From Betaproteobacteria bacterium (GTDB taxonomy: Bacteria; Pseudomonadota; Gammaproteobacteria; Burkholderiales; Rhodocyclaceae): 5,668 bases of DNA. This document shows positions 1 through 3,874 of this stretch, piece by piece (within the stretch, counting starts at the first letter, position 1; each line of letters starts with the position of its first letter). The stretch covers positions 1-5,668 of the forward strand of contig JAPTVL010000025.1 of NCBI GenBank assembly GCA_028065725.1, in the 5' to 3' direction. The notes under the pieces are model-generated. The model ran no database searches. It saw only the letters and a list, made by a program, of their open reading frames with translations, and was not told where the DNA came from. The translations under genes and the position numbers were made by a program.

Positions 1-79
1 CAGCCTGCAGAAGCACTCGATCGCCTTCGAACGTGCCGGCTACGGACTTCACTATGACAAGTACTACGGAGGCATCTGA
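1..79 (+). CDS. 3' end of an unidentified phage structural gene (partial)
   Basis: An open frame enters from the left edge (frame starting at base 2) and gives 25 residues ending in HYDKYYGGI before a TGA at 77-79. That stop overlaps the ATG of the next gene by one base (TGATG), and the next gene's GGAGG site lies inside this reading frame, which is typical of translationally coupled phage late genes. The fragment is too short to assign a family. Its place just before a DUF2793 protein suggests a tail or particle component, but that rests on context only. Confidence 0.6.
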   Translation, partial: SLQKHSIAFERAGYGLHYDKYYGGI

Positions 80-432
80 TGCCCGCAATCACTGACCCGA
101 ACCTGGGACTCAACTACGGCTGGACGCTCGGCGAAAGCGGCTGGGGCGCCGGCATGGATGCCAACCTGAAGCGGCTGGGCGCTGTCGTCAGCCTGTCGGT
201 CAAAGACCGCGATCTGGCCACACCACCTGCCAGCCCGGTTAACGGCGACCGTTACCTCATTCCCGCTGGCGCAACCGGCGTCTGGAGCGGCAAGACCGAT
301 CAGATCGCGGCGCGCATCGCGGGCGTCTGGGAATACCACATCCCTAAAGTCGGTTGGCTCTGCTTCATCGAGGACGAGGCAGTGCTCTCGGCCTACAAGG
401 CCACCGGCTGGAGTCCCGGCATCGCCATCTGA
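79..432 (+). CDS. DUF2793-type phage tail-associated protein
   Basis: A 117-residue protein whose central part has the DUF2793 signature: a VKDRDLATPPASPVNGDRYLI-like stretch (about residues 41-61), then GATGVWSG, an IAGVWEY strand and a PKVGWLCFIED segment. DUF2793 proteins are found in phage tail regions and gene-transfer-agent-like clusters, often near tail-fibre or receptor-binding genes; no biochemical role is established. The start is supported by GGAGG at 68-72, six bases upstream, and by the one-base overlap with the previous stop. There is no signal peptide or membrane segment, consistent with a cytoplasmically assembled virion protein. An intrinsic terminator follows 20 bases after the stop. 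The family call is from recalled motif resemblance; the tail role is context plus family knowledge. Confidence 0.85.
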   Translation: MPAITDPNLGLNYGWTLGESGWGAGMDANLKRLGAVVSLSVKDRDLATPPASPVNGDRYLIPAGATGVWSGKTDQIAARIAGVWEYHIPKVGWLCFIEDEAVLSAYKATGWSPGIAI

Positions 433-452
433 TCGCTTTCCCCTGAACCCCG

Positions 453-477
453 AAAACCCGCCCGAGTGGCGGGTTTT
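453..477. terminator. Symmetric intrinsic terminator between tail and lysis genes
   Basis: Arms AAAACCCGCC (453-462) and GGCGGGTTTT (468-477) are perfect complements over 10 bp with a 5-base loop, CGAGT. The GC-rich core is followed by a T tract on the + strand and, because of the A tract on the left, also on the - strand, so it could stop transcription both ways. It lies 20 bases after the DUF2793 stop and ends 20 bases before the next start. Its place inside a same-strand phage late region implies partial read-through, antitermination, or a separate transcript for the lysis cassette. Confidence 0.85.
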
Positions 478-497
478 GCATTTCTGGAGCCCGCCCT

Positions 498-797
498 ATG
501 ACTGACCCACAAAAACCCGCACTGGTCGACAACATGCTCCTCCTGCGCAAGGAGGACTTCGAAGACCTTCTGGATCGCGCCGCCGAACGCGGTGCCAAAC
601 GTGCCCTGGCCGATGTTGGCCTGGACGGTGACGACGCCGCCCACGACATCCGCGAACTGCGCGGCCTGCTCGATGCCTTCAACACCGCCAAGCACACCGC
701 CTGGCAGACCGTCATCAAGATGATCACCACCGGATTCCTGCTGACGTTGGTGGCGGGCGCCCTCATCAAGTTCAAGGTGTTCGGAGGTGGCCAATGA
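498..797 (+). CDS. Small C-terminally anchored membrane protein of the phage lysis cassette (DUF6127-like)
   Basis: A 99-residue protein. Residues about 14-60 form a charged, helix-prone stretch (RKEDFEDLLDRAAERGAKRAL, then DDAAHDIRELRGLLDAF). Residues about 75-91 are hydrophobic (ITTGFLLTLVAGALI), followed by a short lysine-containing tail, so it is probably a single-pass, tail-anchored inner-membrane protein. The pattern resembles DUF6127-type small proteins of proteobacterial phages, recalled from memory and not certain. GGAG at 486-489 sits eight bases before the ATG. The stop overlaps the holin start as ATGA (794-797), tying it to the lysis genes. A holin accessory or antiholin role is possible but not shown. 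It does not look like a classical Rz i-spanin, whose membrane segment is N-terminal. Confidence 0.75.
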   Translation: MTDPQKPALVDNMLLLRKEDFEDLLDRAAERGAKRALADVGLDGDDAAHDIRELRGLLDAFNTAKHTAWQTVIKMITTGFLLTLVAGALIKFKVFGGGQ

Positions 798-1270
798 TCG
801 AGACCCTTCTTGGTGGTCTGCTCGGCGGCGGGTTTCGCCTGGCACCTGAGCTGCTCAAGTGGCTCGACCGCAAGGGCGAACGCGGCCACGAGCTGTCGAT
901 GCAGGACAAGGCGCTCGAATTCGAGAAGCTACGCGGTGCGCAGCGTATGCACGAAATCGGCGCCGGAGCCGATGCGGCGTGGAACGTGGGCGCAATCGAA
1001 ACGCTGCGCGAAGCTGTTCGCACCCAAGGCGAGAAAAGTGGCGTCCGATGGGCCGACGCCCTGTCGAGCAGCGTGCGCCCCGTCATTACTTATTGGTTCA
1101 TGGCGCTGTACTGCGCTGCCAAGACGGCCGCCTTCGTTGCTGCTATTGAAGGCGGTGCCGACTGGGGTGTTGCCATCCTCCACGCATGGACTGAAGCCGA
1201 CCAAGCCCTGTGGGCCGGCGTGCTGAACTTTTGGTTCATCGGGCGCGTGTTCGACAGGGTGAAGCCATGA
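794..1270 (+). CDS. Three-transmembrane-type phage holin
   Basis: A 158-residue protein matching the 3TM-type (GTA_holin_3TM) holins, which open the inner membrane at the end of the lytic cycle so that the lysozyme reaches the cell wall. A glycine-rich hydrophobic N-terminus (about residues 2-18) precedes a long charged, probably helical middle (about 19-90). Two membrane segments follow: SSVRPVITYWFMALYCAAK (about 92-110, continuing to about 118), and LWAGVLNFWFIGR (139-151). The SxVRPxITYWF and LNFWFxGR motifs are what I associate with this family. A strong GGAGGTGG site (783-790) lies just upstream, and the start overlaps the preceding stop by four bases. Its own stop overlaps the lysozyme start. 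Function is by family; topology is read by eye. Confidence 0.85.
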   Translation: MIETLLGGLLGGGFRLAPELLKWLDRKGERGHELSMQDKALEFEKLRGAQRMHEIGAGADAAWNVGAIETLREAVRTQGEKSGVRWADALSSSVRPVITYWFMALYCAAKTAAFVAAIEGGADWGVAILHAWTEADQALWAGVLNFWFIGRVFDRVKP

Positions 1271-1743
1271 GCCAGATTCCCCAGGCAGCTATCGCCCTGG
1301 CCAAGCGCTTCGAGGGATTTCATCGAATTCCGAGGTCAGATCCGCTGCGCCGGGCCCATCCCTATATCTGCCCGGCCGGCTACTGGACGATCGGCTACGG
1401 CCGTTTGTGCAAGCCAGACCATCCACCAATCAATGAGGAAGAGGGCGAGATCTACTTGCGTCAGGACCTGCGCACAGCACTCACCGCCACGCTTCGCTAC
1501 TGCCCGGTGCTGGCCGCTGAACCAGAGGAGCGACTCGCGGCCATCGTCGACTTCACCTTCAACCTCGGTGCGGGACGGCTTCAGACGTCGACGTTGCGGC
1601 GGCGGATCAATCAGCGGGACTGGCATGGTGCGGGCAAGGAGCTGCGGCGCTGGGTCTATGGCGGCGGAAAGATTCTGCCGGGATTGGTTACGCGGCGGGA
1701 GGCCGAGGCGTCCTTGATGCTGCGTGGGATGGTCCCAGGCTAA
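1267..1743 (+). CDS. Phage lysozyme (endolysin), GH24 family
   Basis: A 158-residue muramidase of the T4/P22 lysozyme type, cutting the glycan strand of peptidoglycan during host lysis. The probable catalytic residues are Glu16 in KRFEGF, Cys35 in YICPAG (the Asp/Cys position) and Thr41 in WTIGYG. The C-terminal half has the typical VDFTFNLGAGRLQTSTLRR and GLVTRREAE segments. The Glu-to-Cys distance is longer than the usual eight residues of the family because of an insert (RIPRSDPLRRAH). There is no hydrophobic N-terminus or signal-anchor, so it should stay in the cytoplasm until the adjacent holin opens the membrane. I chose the ATG at 1267 because it overlaps the holin stop (ATGA) and has AGGG at 1256-1259. 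An in-frame ATG at 1210 would add 19 residues encoded within the holin gene and is unlikely. Confidence 0.93.
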   Translation: MSQIPQAAIALAKRFEGFHRIPRSDPLRRAHPYICPAGYWTIGYGRLCKPDHPPINEEEGEIYLRQDLRTALTATLRYCPVLAAEPEERLAAIVDFTFNLGAGRLQTSTLRRRINQRDWHGAGKELRRWVYGGGKILPGLVTRREAEASLMLRGMVPG

Positions 1744-1771
1744 CCGGTCCAATCGGTCCCGCAAGCCGCAA

Positions 1772-1812
1772 GTGCATGCACCAAGAGAATATATGATGTA
1801 GAATATGCTCTA
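1772..1812 (+). promoter_or_regulatory. Putative promoter/operator of the XRE-DUF5131 operon
   Basis: The gap after the lysozyme gene is visibly AT-richer than its surroundings. It holds a perfect 10-bp palindrome GTGCATGCAC (1772-1781), two -10-like hexamers, TATGAT (1792-1797) and TAGAAT (1799-1804), and a 7-bp direct repeat AGAATAT (1786-1792 and 1800-1806). An imperfect dyad TAGAATATGCTCTA spans 1799-1812. No good -35 box is seen at 17 bases from either hexamer, so an activator or weak promoter is likely. The palindrome sits where the -35 element would be, a natural place for autoregulation by the downstream HTH protein. This is inference from layout. Confidence 0.4.
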
Positions 1813-1833
1813 GGTGACTTTTTTGGTGTTGTG

Positions 1834-2172
1834 ATGGCGGCCTTCGAAAGCGTAGAAGAACTCATCCGGGCGGCGCGTAACGGGCGCAGCCAGAAGGAAT
1901 TCGCTGACTTACTGGAGGTCGATCAGTCGATGGTTAGCAAGTACGAAAGGGGTAAGGCCAGTCCGCCGATCACTGTCATCAACCGGTGTATGCGTCTGGT
2001 GCATACGGCTGAGAGCGAGGCGACTCCGACAGCGGAACAGCTCGCTGAACGCGTTCGCGTGACCTTGGCCGACCCCGACTTGGCGCAGGTTCGCTCAGCG
2101 CTGTCCCGATTGGTGGACGCCTTCGCGTCCGAACATGCACAGCCCCGTTCGGCGGGCGCTGCGCTTAAATGA
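1834..2172 (+). CDS. XRE-family helix-turn-helix transcriptional regulator
   Basis: A 112-residue protein with an N-terminal Cro/C1-type HTH. A first helix (VEELIRAARNG, about 7-17) is followed by SQKEFADLLEV (19-29), then the recognition helix and turn DQSMVSKYERGKASPP (30-45), a standard XRE pattern. The C-terminal part (about 60-112) is a helix-prone charged stretch that may dimerise. A GTG at 1831 directly precedes the ATG at 1834. I prefer the ATG because GGTG at 1825-1828 is better spaced to it, though the ribosome site is weak either way. The DUF5131 gene begins 14 bases after the stop, so the two are probably co-transcribed. It likely controls this cassette, perhaps through the palindrome upstream. 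Whether it is a cargo regulator or a remnant of the phage repressor system cannot be told here. Confidence 0.88.
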   Translation: MAAFESVEELIRAARNGRSQKEFADLLEVDQSMVSKYERGKASPPITVINRCMRLVHTAESEATPTAEQLAERVRVTLADPDLAQVRSALSRLVDAFASEHAQPRSAGAALK

Positions 2173-2186
2173 ATTAGGAGGCCAAC

Positions 2187-2939
2187 ATGGCGACGCAATC
2201 AACCATCGAATGGACGGAGCAAACTTGGAATCCGACTACCGGATGCACCAAGGTTTCGCCTGGCTGCAAACACTGCTATGCCGAAGTGATGGCGCGTCGG
2301 CTGCATGCGATGGGCGCTCCCGGCTACGAGAACGAGTTTCAGCTCACTTTGCACGAGAACCGGCTTGAACAGCCACTGACGCGAAAGAAGCCGACCGTGT
2401 ACTTCGTCAACAGCATGAGCGACCTGTTTCACGAAGACGTGCCCGACAAGTTTCTCGACCGCGTGTTCTCGGTCATTGAGGCGACGCCACATCACACCTA
2501 TCAGATTCTCACCAAGCGTGCCGAGCGGCTGCCAGAGTATTTCGCGAGACGCGCCTGCCCACAAAACGTCTGGCTAGGGGTATCCGTGGAAGACAAGAAA
2601 TACGGTGTGCCCCGCATCGATTACCTGCGCAGGGTAGACGCGTACATACGTTTCCTCTCGGTAGAGCCGTTGCTTGAAGATCTGGGGCATCTCAACCTGT
2701 GCGATATCCACTGGGTGATCGTCGGTGGCGAGTCAGGCCACAAGGCTCGACCCATGCGCGAAGAGTGGGTAGCAAACGTACAGGCGCAGGCCGAGGACGC
2801 CGGCGCGGCGTTTTTCTTCAAACAGTGGGGAGGCTGGGGGTCCGACGGCGTCAAGCGCCACAAAAAGGCGAACGGACGTGTCTTCCGTGGCCGCACCTGG
2901 GACGACTATCCGGATGCAGTGGCGACCACCCTAGGCTAG
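2187..2939 (+). CDS. DUF5131 (phage Gp37/Gp68) family protein with three-Cys motif
   Basis: A 250-residue protein recognisable as the phage Gp37/Gp68 family (PF07505, DUF5131). The N-terminus carries the three-cysteine motif TGCTKVSPGCKHCYAE (Cys20, Cys27, Cys30; spacing C-x6-C-x2-C). Ordered strand-like motifs follow: VYFVNSMSDLFHEDVP (71-86), YQILTKRAERL (105-115), VWLGVSVED (128-136), FLSVEPLLEDL (156-166), WVIVGGESGHKARPM (176-190) and FFFKQWGGWG (209-218). The cysteine cluster followed by repeated beta-strand motifs recalls radical-SAM barrels with a 4Fe-4S site, but the cysteine spacing differs from the classical C-x3-C-x2-C, so this is inference. AGGAGG at 2176-2181, five bases before the ATG, is the strongest ribosome site in the right half of the window. 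Its stop interlocks with that of the convergent tcmP, its known family partner. Confidence 0.92.
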   Translation: MATQSTIEWTEQTWNPTTGCTKVSPGCKHCYAEVMARRLHAMGAPGYENEFQLTLHENRLEQPLTRKKPTVYFVNSMSDLFHEDVPDKFLDRVFSVIEATPHHTYQILTKRAERLPEYFARRACPQNVWLGVSVEDKKYGVPRIDYLRRVDAYIRFLSVEPLLEDLGHLNLCDIHWVIVGGESGHKARPMREEWVANVQAQAEDAGAAFFFKQWGGWGSDGVKRHKKANGRVFRGRTWDDYPDAVATTLG

Positions 2940-3763
2940 AAATCGAGCTTCCCCTGGCCTTCGACATTGGAGGCCGTGGCCCAGAACTTGTGTGCCAGAT
3001 CGTGCTTTGCCGCGAGCAGCAGCCAGTACAGCGGCTGATTCTTGCTGCCCGTGATTAGCTTCATTTCGGCAGATGGCCATACCCCCAGATTGGCAACCTG
3101 ATCGCGCCAATACTGGAATACGCGTTGCCGAATCTCGTTTTGCCCCCGCACGATGTCCACCTTGTCGCGCCATCCCGGCGCGAATGTATCAAATGCTGAT
3201 TCTTCCGCTGTCGCGTTGCTTATCAGATTGCGCTGCAAATCCATCTGATTCACATGAACAAGCATGTCGATACGTCTCAGCGCGGAAAGCGAGTTGATGA
3301 TATCGAAGTCCAGCGCTTCGAGATTGAACGGATCGAGGAACGCGAAATGCAGCCCATAGGGATTCAGTCTCCCAACAATCTGGCGCACGGCCTGCACGGC
3401 GGCACCGTCGATCTCAACAACCGGCGCGCCCAACTGCCGTAAGCGGTTGGCTGCGGATTCCCGCCGTTGAACGTCAAGGTCGCCGATAAAAACCTGGGTA
3501 AATGGCGCCCCGCCGTCGCGACTCTTCTTCCAGGCTGCCACCACCCCCCCGTCAATCCATTCCCCGGTATCTCGAACGCGGCATCGTCCCGGGCCGCAAA
3601 ACGGGTCGATGTATGTAGCTCCAGCCTTACCTTGACCGATCCACTGAGTGCGAACGGCGCGGGAGATGTCGATGTATCGACAGAGGTAGTCGTGCTTTTC
3701 CTTTGCCCAGACGCCCACCTCTTCGGCAGGCAGACCATCGTCTCCATCGATCAGTTTTCCCAT
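2936..3763 (-). CDS. tcmP: Three-Cys-motif partner protein TcmP
   Basis: A 275-residue protein matching TcmP (TIGR04474), a family defined by occurring beside three-Cys-motif Gp37/Gp68 proteins, as here. Visible features are the N-terminal WAKEKHDYLCRYIDI (19-33), YIDPFCGPGR (51-60; resembles methyltransferase motif I), FIGDLD (92-97; acidic end of a second strand) and LHFAFLDPFN (138-147; resembles motif IV, D/N-P-P-F). Together they suggest a Rossmann-type, possibly SAM-binding, fold; activity and substrate are unknown. The ATG at 3763-3761 is preferred: AGGA lies three bases upstream with further purines before it. A TTG at 3787 would add eight residues. The gene lies 111 bases downstream of the DUF262 gene on the same strand, and its TAG stop shares CTAG (2936-2939) with the DUF5131 stop. 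A run of seven G on the coding strand (3544-3550) falls inside the frame. Confidence 0.92.
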   Translation of the reverse strand: MGKLIDGDDGLPAEEVGVWAKEKHDYLCRYIDISRAVRTQWIGQGKAGATYIDPFCGPGRCRVRDTGEWIDGGVVAAWKKSRDGGAPFTQVFIGDLDVQRRESAANRLRQLGAPVVEIDGAAVQAVRQIVGRLNPYGLHFAFLDPFNLEALDFDIINSLSALRRIDMLVHVNQMDLQRNLISNATAEESAFDTFAPGWRDKVDIVRGQNEIRQRVFQYWRDQVANLGVWPSAEMKLITGSKNQPLYWLLLAAKHDLAHKFWATASNVEGQGKLDF

Positions 3764-3804
3764 CTTTCCTTTCCCACATCGCTGCAATCAGAAATCGCTG
3801 GAAA

Positions 3805-3826
3805 GCGCCTGGCGTCTTCGCCGCGC
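3805..3826 (-). other. GC-rich hairpin in the DUF262-tcmP gap
   Basis: The 111-base gap contains GGCG (3811-3814) and CGCC (3819-3822) around a 4-base loop, extended by GCGC (3805-3808) and GCGC (3823-3826) across a 2-base bulge. Read on the minus strand the hairpin is followed only by a three-T run, so it is a poor intrinsic terminator. It could be an attenuator or mRNA stabiliser between the two genes, or chance in GC-rich DNA. The rest of the gap holds only a faint extended -10-like TGATATGAA (minus strand, about 3833-3841), and no clear -35. Confidence 0.3.
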
Positions 3827-3874
3827 AGCGCGTTCATATCAGACGGGCAGCACGTATGTGTCGGCCCAAGTAAG

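Noticed and set aside
365..889. - strand open frames (174 and 150 codons) opposite DUF2793, the terminator and the small membrane gene
   Set aside because: They cross a strong terminator hairpin and three coupled genes on the other strand, and the translation is low-complexity Arg/Ser/Ala.
810..1226. Arg/Cys/Ser-rich + strand frames nested in the holin gene (810-1226 and 859-1149), considered as Rz1-like nested genes
   Set aside because: No lipobox with a signal peptide and no suitable ribosome site; composition is that of an off-frame reading.
1210..1266. 19-residue N-terminal extension of the lysozyme from the ATG at 1210
   Set aside because: It lies wholly within the holin gene, gives an Arg-rich non-family extension, and the 1267 ATG has the ATGA overlap and a ribosome site.
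1731..1760. Three GGTCC copies around the lysozyme stop, considered as an att site or terminator
   Set aside because: Short and GC-typical, no T tract, and no second copy elsewhere in the window to support an attachment site.
1776..2252. Shared 10-mer ATGCACCAAG in the XRE promoter gap (1776-1785) and in the DUF5131 gene (2243-2252)
   Set aside because: The second copy encodes the conserved cysteine motif region, so coincidence is the simplest explanation.
3839..3874. Protein-like 11-codon extension (LTWADTYVLPV) after the TAA of the GmrSD-type gene
   Set aside because: Too short to judge. The TAA is unambiguous and there is no recoding signal that I can see.
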